From assembly GCF_018446385.1 (NCBI RefSeq), contig NC_056002.1:30862636-30926635 (forward strand): a stretch of 64,000 nucleotides of DNA. The letters are read 5' to 3'. Within the stretch, counting starts at the first letter, position 1; each line of letters begins with the position of its first letter. The notes under the pieces are model-generated. The model was not told the DNA's origin. It did no database searches and saw only the letters and a program-made list of their open reading frames with translations. The stretch is from Zingiber officinale (lineage: Eukaryota; Streptophyta; Magnoliopsida; Zingiberales; Zingiberaceae). Of the stretch, positions 54,382 to 64,000 are shown piece after piece. Position numbers and translations under genes: made by a program.

Positions 54382-55314
54382 TCATCGGGTTTCCTGGAAC
54401 CCCTGCAAAGAGTTGCAAACATGATCAGTGGCTCCCGTATCTACACACCAGGTGCTGGTAGATAACACCGCTAAACATGTTTCAACTACTAGAGAATGAG
54501 ATATAACTTTATTGTTCTGATTCCTACGAGGACAGTTCGCCTTCCAATGTCCTGACTGCTTGCAGATGAAGCACTTGCCCTTCGGCTTCTTCATTCCAGC
54601 TTTTTGTCCTGTACCCTGAGGTTTATTCACTTTCTTTGCTGAAAAGACCTGTTTCTTCTTCTTCTTGCCTTTCGATTTAGAAGTAGAACCATTTTCAGCA
54701 TAGTGAATCTGAGAACTATGACGAAATATACTTTCTATTGCCTGTAGTTCTGTCATAAGTTTCACCAACGTATACTCCCTTTTATTCATGTTATAGTTCA
54801 GGCGGAACTGCTCAAAACTTCTGGGTAGCGTTTGGAGAATTATATCGACCTGGGTTTCCCCATCTATTTCACCTCCAAGGACTTGTATTTCATTCAGATA
54901 AACCATCATTTTGAGGATATGATCCCTTACGGGTGTCCCCTCTGACATGGTGGTTGTCATTAACTTTCTCATTGCCTCTTGCCTAGCAGTCCGACTCTGG
55001 TGTCCAAAGAGTTCTTTGAGATTGTTCATTATATCATAAGCAGTTGATAAATCTTGATGCTGATGTTGCAATACATTTGACATTGAAGCCAAAATGCAAC
55101 ACCGCGCCATCTCATATGCTTTTACCCATTTCTTATGATACTCAATCTCCTCTAGGGTAGAATCATCATTAATTGTATCTGAGCATACCTCTGACAGTAC
55201 AAACTTATAGCTTTCAGCAGTTAGAACAATGTCCAGGTTTCTTTTCCAATCTATATAGTTTGGACCAGTAAGTTTATTCTCTTTCAGTATAATAGTCAAT
55301 AGGTTGAAAGACAT
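54382..55314 (-). pseudogene. gag: copia-4 gag and protease start
   Basis: Start chosen at MSFNLLTIILKENKLTGPNY (55314), the conserved copia Gag beginning; the upstream Met at 55377 gives a non-conserved extension. The capsid region includes NYIDWKRNLDIVLTAESYKF and LKELFGHQSRTARQEAMRKL. A Lys-rich segment precedes the zinc knuckle CFICKQSGHWKANC. The protease active site is intact in form, WCVDTGATDHVCNS. The frame stops at 54382-54384 in the protease, so no full polyprotein could be made. It is otherwise long and well conserved (about 310 codons). Confidence 0.9.
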
Positions 55315-55377
55315 CCTAAGAATCAGAAAATAAACTTTGGTCAGGAATCTAAATTTAAAATAATATTGATTCCTCAA

Positions 55378-56431
55378 ACAATACTATTTAAATTTACCAA
55401 CACCTCAAAACACCGTGAATATTGCATGTCACGTTAGTGTGGACGTATACAAATTCAATATTTGTAAGAGGAGGGTGTAACCCATTAATTTTATTATCTT
55501 GTCATCCTAACTTTATGACAAATAAAATTAATAGTTGGTTTTCCTTTGGTCACACAAAACAATAGCAGTGACTCCATTGGGGAGGATACTATTAAATGTG
55601 TCTAAGTGTATACCATTACTTGATACTTAGTCCATTAAATAGGATTGTGTCCGTTCAGTTGGAGAAGATCACACACTCCTAAATAATTTCCTATAACCAT
55701 CCATAAAGGAAGTTTGATCTAGTGATCCGCAACAAACCCATCCGTTGTGGAGGGAGGCACTCAGAGTTAACACGCAAACTTGTTGCATCACTTACAAATC
55801 AGTAATGGAGACCGTGGAATTTATTTAAAAATCCCTCTCCCACTTAGTTATTTAAGGTGAGAAATTTTAACCTATGCTAGCATACATCACATGCACACAT
55901 CACATGCACACACACACATCACAGTAAATAAAAGCAATAAATATGGAAATTAATTTTTCAACTATTATGACATTTTTCGTCACTGTTCTCCATGTGCTCC
56001 AACCCAAGCTGCTACCATCTTTAGCCACCGCCATCAGGTCAAGTTTTCGCATCTATCTTGCTTCTTATTCCGCTGCGCCTCTGGTCCTCCAATAGCACCA
56101 TGCTTCGCAAAGATACGATCCGTGACAAAAATAGAATTTTACATATATCGATCCTATATTCCACGAAGGAATGTACATGTAATCTAGATCGAAAATAAAA
56201 TTCTAAAATCCTAGGGCTAATACAGCTCCTGCTGTATTAGTTACATACAATCATGCACACACAAATAATGCCCTTGATATGTCCAGGGGTCCAATCACAC
56301 ACAATATTTATATATCATAATAGTTGGAGCCTGCAACCACGAAGTTAGCATATCCTACTATTATCCTGCCTAAAATATGTATGACATGTGCATAATTAAT
56401 TTGAATTCTAAACACACAGAGGCAAACCCTA
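55378..56431 (-). other. copia-4 5' leader
   Basis: About 1 kb between the PBS and gag. It contains short CACACATCACATG-type repeats (55880-55925). No gene is seen. Confidence 0.6.
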
Positions 56432-56445
56432 GCTCTGATACCAAT
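56432..56445 (-). other. copia-4 primer-binding site
   Basis: Element-strand ATTGGTATCAGAGC, a perfect match to the usual initiator Met-tRNA site, directly after the LTR end CTAACA. Confidence 0.9.
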
Positions 56446-58859
56446 TGTTAGTTGGTCCTAGGAAGATCGTACCGGTTCCACTGTACAAAAATTTTGTACA
56501 AGTGTCGAACCTTTCCTAAACAACCTATTGTGTTCTTTAGAAGTTAAATTAGGAATCGCAAACAGAACTTAACATTATTGATTCCAAATTTAACTTATCT
56601 GTTCTTAATGGTTTAGATTTGGATCACAAGCGGAACTTAACACTATTGATCCAAATCAACCTATGTTATAAATTCAATTAAATATTAATTTCTAAAATTG
56701 GCTTCCAGGACTACATGGCGAGGCGCATGGCCTTCTTGGGTATGAGAGCATCCACCACCGCCTAGACAAAGTCTTTTAAGGAAAGATAATATTTAATTTC
56801 CTTATATAACTCTAGGTTTAACCAAAAAAAATAATCGAATCACAAATTCAAAAAACAAAAAGAAAACACAAACTCGAATTACAATTCGAAAAACTAGAAT
56901 CTAATGCCTCTTGTGTTTAGAATTCTAAAAAAGAAAAATAACTAGCATGATACGAAAGAAAATTACTAGTTATACCTTTTCTTTGTATGCTAATAACCTC
57001 AAAATCTTCTGCCGTATTCCTTGCCTCCTCTTGGACGTCGTGTGGGTAACGATCCTCCAAGATGAACACCACCCAAAGAGTTTCTCCTCCTTCTCTAAGT
57101 TTCGACCACCACCACCACCAAGGTGCAAAAGAGAGCAAAGGGAAAGGAGAGGGAGAGAGGGCCTGCCACAATGAGGAACTTCACCAAGAGAATAAGAATT
57201 GTTATATCATGAGGTCTCTCCTCCCCTTCTTTTATATTACTTGCCCAAGGCAAATAAGCAAAGACTTTTTACAAAAATTAAAACCTTCCTCTTGTTTTTC
57301 CTTTTCTTTTTTTTTTTCCTTTTCTTTCCTCTTGATTGAATCAATCATCAATCATAGATTAGATGATGATTTAATTTGGCCGACCCCTTGCTTGGGCACC
57401 AAGCAAGGGTGGTCAGCCCCTTAAAAAGGAAGGAAATAATTTTTATAAAATTTTATAAAAGAAGAAATCTTCTCATAAAATTTTACAAGCTCTCTTACCT
57501 ATTGTGGATGTTAAAAAAAAGTTTTAAAAATTAAAACCAAGTTTTAAAATTTTAAACTTCTCTTCTAAAATTTCCTTTTTTAACATGGTAACAAAATTAG
57601 AAATTTTCAATTTTAAAACTTCTCTTCCTTTTTTCTAAAAACCATGAGGATGGTTAAAAAAAAGGAAAGTTTTAAAAACTTTTAAACTTTCTATTAAACC
57701 ATGTGCTCTAATTCAAATAAGGAAAGTTTTATATTTTAAAAACTCTCTTTTAAAACTTATAGTTTTCTATAAAGAGAAGATTTTAAAAATTCAAAACACC
57801 CCTCCTTATTTGACATATTATGGTCGGCCCCTCTTTGCTTGGACACCAAGCAAAGGGCCGGCCCCTTTGTGAAGGAGATTGGTCGGCCCCTTTGGCTTGG
57901 TCACCAAGCCATGGGTCGGCCTCTTCTTGGACACCAAGAAGGGCTTTATATGGGTGGACTTAAGGCTTTAATGAGGCTACGACAGGGACCTAGAGGAGAA
58001 ATTGGTTTTGGCCTTCCGATGAGCTTGAGTATCCCGTGTTCGCCCCGAACACACAACTCAAATTCATCAATAATAACTCATTCCACTAAAGAGTTATTAT
58101 TGCACTACCGCACCAATCCCAAATTACATTATGGGCTCCTTCATATATGAGTGTGTTAGTCTCCCTATATTTAAGATAACGAATGTCCACTAATTAAGTA
58201 AGTTACTGACAACTCACTTAATTAATATCTAGCTCCAAGAGTAGTACCACTCAACTTCATTGTCATGTTGGACTAAGTCCACCTGCAGGGTTTAACATGA
58301 CAATCCTTATGAGCTCCTCTTGGGAGCATTCTCAACCTAAATAACTAGGACACAGATTCCTTCTATAATCAACAACACACACTATAAGTAATATCATTTC
58401 CCAACTTATCGGACCTATTGATTTACCGAACTAAAAAAATAAATACTAAATATATGTGCTTGTTATTATATTAGGATTAAGAGCACACACTTCCATAATA
58501 ACTAAGGTCTAGTTCTTTTATTAAGTCAATATAAAAAGAACTTACCTAAAATGATCCTACTCAATACACTTAGAGTGTACTAGTGTAATTTATTAGTCAA
58601 GATAAACTAATACCTAATTACACTACGACTATTCCAATGGTTTGTTCCTTTCCATTTTAGTCGTGAGCAACTGTTTATAATTTATAAAGAACTGATAACA
58701 TGATCTTCTGTGTGTGACACCACACACCATGTTATCTACAATATAAATTAATTGAACAACTACACTTAACAAATAAAATATAGATATTTGACCAATGTGA
58801 TTCTTTTACTTCATAAATAAATATTTACAAAAGCTAGGCTTTTAGTATACACTCTAACA
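56446..58859 (-). repeat. copia-4 5' LTR
   Basis: 2414 bp, element-strand TGTTAGAGTGTATAC... to ...CCAACTAACA. It aligns with the other two copies. It contains GGCACCAAGCAAGGG repeats and many TTTTAAAATTT blocks. Small open frames (56917-57424, 57839-58150) are unsupported. Confidence 0.85.
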
Positions 58860-59340
58860 GATGTCACTCATGATCGTTCTATAATTAAGTAGTTAATTAT
58901 GGACGACCAAGGTAAACCGGGAACCTATTGGGTCACACGTACTAACGAGTCTCTAAAAGACGTAAAACAAATTAAAGAATAGGATTCTTAAATCAAGAAA
59001 TAAATATTTGATTGGATCATACATAAGACAAATATGGAAATATTTGTCGTAATGGAAGTGTGGAAGAGTCGCATCTCTTATGAAAGAGTTGGACCATATT
59101 TGGTTTAATCATGAACCAACTTGGTTTAGTTGTGAACTAAACCAAGGGATTAATGGGCTAATTTTTTGTTAAGGGATAATGGGTTGAATTTGGACTTTCT
59201 AATCCAACTCATTAATGAGGGTTATATATTGATGATATGGTTGAGAGAAAATTATACACATGAGATCATTAATTGGCTTGTAAGATTTTTGAAAACTCTT
59301 AACTCAATTTCTCTCTCCTCTCCCTCTCCCCTATTTCTTT
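58860..59340. other. LTR-like debris
   Basis: AT-rich sequence ending TTCTCTCTCCTCTCCCTCTCC, resembling the 3' part and leader of another LTR element, but no termini or PBS can be identified. No gene. Confidence 0.35.
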
Positions 59341-59579
59341 GACGCCGCCAATAAGGGGAAGCCTTTCCCCTTGTTGTCGTGACTACCACAAGGGAGAAAA
59401 CTCTCCCTTGTATGCTTCTCTTCCTCTTCCTCTTCCTCTTGATCCCTCTTCTTCGCTCATGGCTAGTAACTTCCGAAGAAGAAACTTGTACTCAAAGAGT
59501 TGTCTTGAGGAACTCAGTGTGGATACGAATAGATATGAGGTTCGACAACGTCGCTACGATTAACCCTTACGATATAAAT
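59341..59579. other. No feature recognised
   Basis: CTTCCTCTTCC-rich stretch with two short overlapping frames (59339-59563, 59379-59591) that lack support. Confidence 0.4.
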
Positions 59580-59673
59580 CTACTCGGGTAGACTCTTGGA
59601 TCCCGCCCTTGGTCCTTACTAATACGAATCTACTTCATGAAGCCTAACCAGATCCAAGGGTTTACCCGAGTAG
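59580..59673. repeat. Hairpin repeat, copy 1
   Basis: Inverted arms CTACTCGGGTAGACTCTTGG (59580-59599) and CCAAGGGTTTACCCGAGTAG (59654-59673), with a central CGCCCTTGGTCCTTACT loop. Near-copy of 59754-59854. Confidence 0.75.
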
Positions 59674-59753
59674 AGAGAAAAAAAAATAGAGAGAAGATAG
59701 TTAGAATGATGATCAGGAGTAGATCCACTCTCCCCAGTTGGCCCTTACGGTGT

Positions 59754-59854
59754 AGATCCACTCGGGTAGACCCTTGGATCCCGCCCTTGGTCCTTACTCG
59801 AACGAATCTACTTCATGAAGCTTAACCGGATCCAAGGGTTTACCCGAGTGGATC
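59754..59854. repeat. Hairpin repeat, copy 2
   Basis: Arms of 27 bp (59754-59780 and 59828-59854), GATCCACTCGGGTAGACCC and its near-complement, around a 47-bp loop that matches copy 1. The two copies are direct repeats about 180 bp apart, so this may be a duplicated fold-back element. A third partial trace (GAAGTCTGACCGAGATC) follows. Confidence 0.75.
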
Positions 59855-59960
59855 TCCTTTATGAAGTCTGACCGAGATCGAGAATGTCATATCGGGATTC
59901 AAAGGACTACCCGAGCAAATCTTCCCTCCTCCTTGACTTTACTGTCCAGTTAAGTAATAA

Positions 59961-60172
59961 TTGTGGCAAAAGGCGAATACGCTCGCCCTCAGCGCCTCCG
60001 CCAACCCATCTTAGGATCAACACGGAGGAGGTAAATCACGGGCGGCTACTAGCCTTTGGAATAGTGACTAGCACATAAGGGAGGTATTTATCTCGACTTT
60101 GTCGAAATTCAAATCCCAGATCTCATTATGACAACACCTCATACGCTAGCCACTAGACTCATCCGAGGAGAC
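59961..60172 (-). mobile_element. tRNA-derived SINE
   Basis: 212 bp flanked by a perfect 17-bp duplication GTCCAGTTAAGTAATAA (59944-59960, 60173-60189). On the minus strand it begins with RNA polymerase III boxes: box A-like TAGTGGCTAGCGTATGAGG and box B-like GGGATTTGAATTTC. The 3' part includes GGTTGGCGGAGGCGCTGAGG and ends CGCCTTTTGCCACAA. Long duplication, small size and the box spacing fit a SINE mobilised by a LINE. Confidence 0.8.
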
Positions 60173-60463
60173 GTCCAGTTAAGTAATAACGCTCGACCCT
60201 TGAATGATGTAGGGCTCCCATATCCACCAAATCAAACATAATGCCCTAGGCGAATCCAACGGCATGGATAAGTTCCCTAAAACAACTGACGGCTCCGATC
60301 TCTCTTCGCCTCTCCAGATCGAGGCCCACAGGCGGGGATCTCCCAAACACTCGCCGCCGACGATCGCCTCGACATCTTGATTGACACCTTCGTCGAGGTA
60401 ATTAAACTGACCAAACCCTAAAAAAACGATCTGTGTGAGTGTCATGTCGTAGGCGGATTAGAT

Positions 60464-61390
60464 ATGGGGCTGGTGGTTGTGGGCGGCGGGCGGCGGGCGG
60501 CGAGGGAGCTGATCATGCTGAACCCGGAATGCCTGCGAATGTACACGCCGGAGATGGAAGCGATGGAGTGGGCGGAGGTGGAGGCGTCGATCACTCTCTG
60601 GATCCGACACCTCGAACTGGCGGTGCAGACTGCGTTCGCGGTCAAGGAGCACCTCTGCCACGAGATCGCCTACCGCATCATGGCCGTCTTCTCCCGCTTC
60701 GGCGAGGGCGTCGCCCGGAGCTCCAAGCAGCCGACCAAGCTCTTCAAGCTCCTTGACATGTTCGACGCCTTGGACCGCATCTGGCCGCAGTTGGAGTCCA
60801 CCTTCGACGGCGAGCCGGGAGGCGATATTCGCACTCGCTTCCGCGAGCTCCAGAAGCTCGCCGTCAACGCGGCCGCCAAGGCATTTCTGGGAGTTCGGCC
60901 TCCTGATCGAGGAGTTGCAGGACGCCGCCGGGTGACGGGTTGGTCCGAAGGTCGTCCGGGACGCCGTGCATTACCTCAAATGCCTCGCGACAGCCGGATA
61001 CTCTGGGCCGATGGTACAATCGCTCCGAACGCAGCACAATTGGAGAACAGAACCGCAGTCCCGTCGCACGGCGGCAGACGTCGGCCTTCTCCGCGATGCG
61101 TCCCGCGACATCCTGGAGGCGTTGCAGAGGAACGTGGAGGCTAATCAAGCGAGGTTCGGGAAGAAGGACCTCGCGCTATGCAAGTCATGGCCACCAACGC
61201 GGGAGGGCGTTCTGCCGCCCGACTCGATACGGCGACTTATACGAAAGGCGCTCCACGCAGCCGGAGTAGGGGAGGAAGAGGAAGGAAAGAATAAGACCAC
61301 CGCTTCTATTGCCGGAAGTGAGAGAGTTCCACTGCAGAGCCGGCGGGAGCAGGGAAGCCCTGCCGGAGTTTGGAGGTTCCGGCTCTGACA
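60464..61390 (+). pseudogene. EXO70 exocyst subunit pseudogene
   Basis: Very GC-rich, unlike its surroundings. Frames from 60464 give LNPECLRMYTPEMEAMEWAE, SITLWIRHLELAVQTAFAVK, RIMAVFSRFGEGVARSSKQP and TKLFKLLDMFDALDRIWPQL, a good match to the middle of plant EXO70, the exocyst subunit that tethers secretory vesicles at the plasma membrane. A one-base insertion near 60886 shifts the frame (WEFGLLIEELQDAAG continues one frame over). A second indel near 60934 leads to AVHYLKCLATAGYSGPM, then SRDILEALQRNVEANQARFG. Similarity fades after about 61190 and the C-terminal half is missing. The N-terminus is also absent, though AADDRLDILIDTFVEVIKL at about 60356-60412 may be a remnant. Subfamily not determined. 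Confidence 0.8.
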
Positions 61391-61655
61391 TTCGTGCAAC
61401 GACGAAAGCCACGGTTTACGACACGAACAACAGCATGAGCCCGACTATCGACCAGTGGGCCGGGTGAGCCGTTATTTTCCCGGTTCATGATCGTTGCGGT
61501 TCAATTGGAAGTATAATATATACATATAATCGATTGGCTTGTAATAAGAGCAAATATTATATAGTAGTTGTGCCCTGATTTTGTCTAGAAGGAAAATCCA
61601 GGGAAAAAAAATTACCTCCCAAATTAATTATATAAAAATCCGGGCACCTTTATTA
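61391..61655. other. No gene recognised
   Basis: AT-rich sequence between the EXO70 remnant and a MITE. Confidence 0.5.
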
Positions 61656-61761
61656 GGGCATCTCCAACAATTTTACAAGAGAGATTTTTTAGGGCCCCTA
61701 CCATCAAAAAAAAAAAAAAAAAACTGGGTTCGATTTTTCGAACCTGTTGCTGGAGATGCCC
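61656..61761. mobile_element. Tourist/PIF-Harbinger-like MITE, 106 bp
   Basis: Inverted ends GGGCATCTCCAACA / TGCTGGAGATGCCC, with TTA on both sides (61653-61655, 61762-61764), the usual 3-bp duplication of this group. It contains an A run and a short inner palindrome GGTTCGATTTTTCGAACC. Confidence 0.8.
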
Positions 61762-62273
61762 TTATGGAAAAAATATATATTATTTATAAGCTTTCTTGTA
61801 GAGTGTATTTAATTGTGTATATATTTGTACAAACTATAGAGATAACAATGGAGGAGAAATACAAGAAAGAGAGGCTTACATTTCAACATAAGTACATAAC
61901 AACCATTAATTCAATGGAATTGTGTTTTCTGAGATGCGCAGCATTCACAATCCTCTAATGTTTAGCAGGCAACTGATCGTGAAATTTCACAGAAACATTT
62001 AGCTACACTACATGAGATTTGGCGACAATCCTATGTCGCACCGAGATTACAAAACCAAAAGGATGATACAAACACAACATGAGAAATAGGCACCGACTTA
62101 TGAAATGGATGCCGATAAAATGAAGCTAAACATCTAGATGTGTCCTAACTTCAGTAATAATACCTAGTGTACACTGGCCAGCATACAATCCACTGAACAT
62201 AGAACCGGACATCAAATATCTGGAACATTTGTTTTGTTCCTGTCAAATACACTGACCGGGATATAGGTGACCA
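61762..62273 (-). other. Probable 3' untranslated and flanking region of the 62.3-63.2 kb gene
   Basis: No credible frame. It lies just past the stop codon of the minus-strand gene. The frame 61581-61958 (+) overlaps the MITE and is not supported. Confidence 0.4.
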
Positions 62274-63225
62274 TCACTTGGGTCCTCTTCCACGCCCTCT
62301 TCCTCTTCCTCTTCCTACTTTAACTATTGCTCTTTTCTTTGGGTTTCTACTGCTTGGCTGAGGTTCAATCAGAATACGCTCCATTGACTTGAATGTTGTG
62401 CCGTTCTGCGATTTAGTTGCAGTGTTGTCCGTTTCTTGGGCGACTGGTGGATTGACAGTTGGAGGCACGTAAATTGTTGCTTCAGTTGTGATTGCAGTTT
62501 GGTCGCCATTGCTACATTGGGTAGCACTCTCGTTTACCTGGCACACAGGTTGTGGATTGGGATTTGACTCCGAGGACCCACTGAATGAAACAGAACAAGC
62601 AATTAGATTAAGACGATTAAGAAGAATGGTTGCAAAGATATTCTTGTGTATTTATTTACCCATTGGTGTTGAATTCATTTGCCAATCCATCTATTCCATG
62701 CAGTGAACAAGTAACCATGTCGTGCAGGTTTGATTCTGTCACATATCATATAGTGCATATTCTTTTAAGAAATATTCAATACAGTATACAGGTATTAAAG
62801 CATTCATGCATAAATATAACCACAATAAAATGGGACATCTAAAGTGCAGAAGTAGGCATCTTTGGCACAAATGTTTTTGCCGAGCTTGATTCCGTTCCAT
62901 TTTAATACCAATACCGACATCTAACATGAATGGTTGATGTGTGATGATTATCACCACCAGCGACCAAAAACTAACACAATCCAAGAAAGGATAACCAGAC
63001 GGTGTATGTTAAGTGATTACCAGATTACTATGGAACAAAAGAATTGAATACCAAAACTGTAATTTTATTTTATTTTTTAGTACCAAAAAAAAAAGAGCAG
63101 AGAACTTGAAACCTGAATCTAGGTTCAATTCTGTAGAATTATTGGCCTTGATTACCCCAGAAGTAGTTTTATTTGCGCTAGAAGCATGAACCATATTCTT
63201 GAGATATGTAGCATCATCAACGTCA
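62274..63225 (-). CDS. Last three exons of an unidentified host gene (C-terminal Arg-Gly tail)
   Basis: Minus strand. Exons 63225-63113, 62735-62660 and 62580-62274, each bounded by AG and GT (donors CAG|GTTTC and TGG|GTAAAT), and the reading phase is conserved across both junctions. Exon 1 includes DVDDATYLKNMVHASSANKT, exon 2 LHDMVTCSLHGIDGLANEF, and exon 3 SNPNPQPVCQVNESATQ to a basic tail KKRAIVKVGRGRGRGRGRGPK with stop at 62276-62274. No stops interrupt it. The tail is RG-rich with a Lys/Arg patch that could serve RNA binding or nuclear localisation (inference). The family is not recognised. More exons must lie beyond the right edge or in 63226-64000. Confidence 0.6.
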
Positions 63226-64000
63226 CTGGCGTGAAAAAGAAAGAATTCACAATAGTCATGGGTTAGTAAAACATGCATGACTAAGTTGTGTTAATAAACC
63301 AAACAGTCATAAACCATACACAATCAAGAATTATGGACTGATTCTTAAATTGATAATTATGTTATTGTAGAAAAAGAGACCAAATCAACAATGTTGATGC
63401 AAACTCTTGTTTTGATTGAGATAGAAGCTTTCATGAAAAGGAGTGAGCATATTTCATGAAACCATTTGACAAGTGCGAGTTACTTATCAATGACAAGAGG
63501 CACGTCACCTATTTCCCAATAAACTGACTTTCCCTGTGCTTGACCAGCAAGGTGGGGCAGGCTTCTTAGCAATTTGTAGCAGCAAAAACAAGCTAACCTT
63601 CTGTTCGATCATCATAAACTAATTCTGCAGATGGCTTGCAAAGGTATATGATTGACCAGTCCCTTTAACTTAACCACCCAAATAAGACATGACACCTCCA
63701 GGGTCTCAGCAGAACAGTTGTCACCTCTCAGCAGAGCAGTTGTCACTTCTAAGAGAGCCTCTAAATTTGGCAGGGCCCTTGACTGAGTGGTAGATAGTAG
63801 GGACCAAAATGTTTTCATCAACCCCCTCAGAAAATTGTGCTAATCATCCCAATACATTGTTCCTTGAGCCTAAAAATCAGCATCTGACCATTCTTTAAGA
63901 TGAAGTGATGAACATGCATCTAGGATATGTCGACACAAACATCAATGAAGGTTTCTAAAGCTTTAGAGCTGGTGAGATGTCAGAGGATAAAGAATGTGGG
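63226..64000 (-). other. Probable intron of the unidentified gene
   Basis: AT-rich, with no exon I can phase to 63225. A 22-bp imperfect direct duplication (CAGCAGAACAGTTGTCACCT / CAGCAGAGCAGTTGTCACTT) lies at about 63707-63750. The frame 63612-63821 spans it and is unsupported. Confidence 0.4.

Larger units (their letters stand above)
47112..58859 (-). mobile_element. copia-4: degenerate Ty1/copia element
   Basis: Minus-strand element: 5' LTR 56446-58859, PBS, leader, gag-PR-INT-RT-RH (55314-51460), polypurine tract, 3' LTR 47112-51437 (which contains a solo LTR). Excluding that insertion the 3' LTR is about 2.43 kb against 2.41 kb for the 5' LTR. No matching 5-bp duplication is evident at the outer ends. 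The left flank is antisense gene 2 of gypsy-3 while the right flank is unrelated, which suggests rearrangement after insertion. Confidence 0.9.

Noticed and set aside
58860..59340. Possible LTR of a further copia element
   Set aside because: No TG/CA termini, PBS or matching second LTR could be found, so it is listed only as debris.
60442..61412. Several minus-strand and alternate-frame openings over the EXO70 region
   Set aside because: High GC keeps all frames open. Only the plus-strand frames show family motifs.

Overview
This window reads as plant nuclear DNA, probably from a monocot. The evidence is nested LTR retrotransposons, a CACTA DNA transposon, a tRNA-derived SINE, MITEs, short GT-AG introns and a GC-rich EXO70 remnant. 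I cannot name the species. Nearly all of bases 1-60,190 is mobile DNA. Host genes are recognisable only near the right end: an EXO70 pseudogene (about 60.46-61.39 kb, +) and the last exons of an unidentified gene (62.27-63.23 kb, -). Two other host genes survive as captured fragments inside the CACTA element.

Layout. 1-3969: Tat-like Ty3/gypsy element gypsy-1 (-), with two GC-rich tandem arrays, a gag remnant, PBS and 5' LTR. 3970-6115: part of a copia LTR. 6518-24666: Tat-like element gypsy-2 (+). Its 5' LTR is split by a 13.9-kb CACTA element (6669-20541, 3-bp duplication CCC). That CACTA carries pieces of a ZIM-like GATA factor gene and of a second gene, and it was itself invaded by Sirevirus-A (8736-17139, duplication GTTGA). 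24667-47111: 3' LTR and downstream region of Tat-like element gypsy-3 (-). It holds tandem arrays and two spliced gene copies on the opposite strand. A solo Sirevirus LTR (27617-29304, AGAGC) and the complete Sirevirus-B element (34295-45857, CTAAC) are inserted in it, and Sirevirus-B contains a 3.4-kb solo gypsy LTR (37974-41350, CCTAA). 47112-58859: copia-4 (-), with decayed gag-PR-INT-RT-RH and a solo LTR (47838-49729, AGGAG) in its 3' LTR. 58860-60189: LTR-like debris, two hairpin repeats and a SINE.

How the parts relate. Most protein genes here are broken by stops that look like methyl-C deamination (CGA to TGA, CAG to TAG). The exceptions are the Sirevirus-B gag, which is intact, and the host exons at the right end, which stay in phase across three exons. 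Neither Sirevirus contains pol, so both probably moved with enzymes supplied by other elements.

The most striking signal is in the Sirevirus LTRs. Two families carry unrelated 10-bp palindromes (CGGTCGACCG in one, GAGGCGCCTC in the other), yet both arrange them in pairs whose members start 21 bp apart, two DNA helical turns. One family also has a cluster just before its spliced envelope-like gene.
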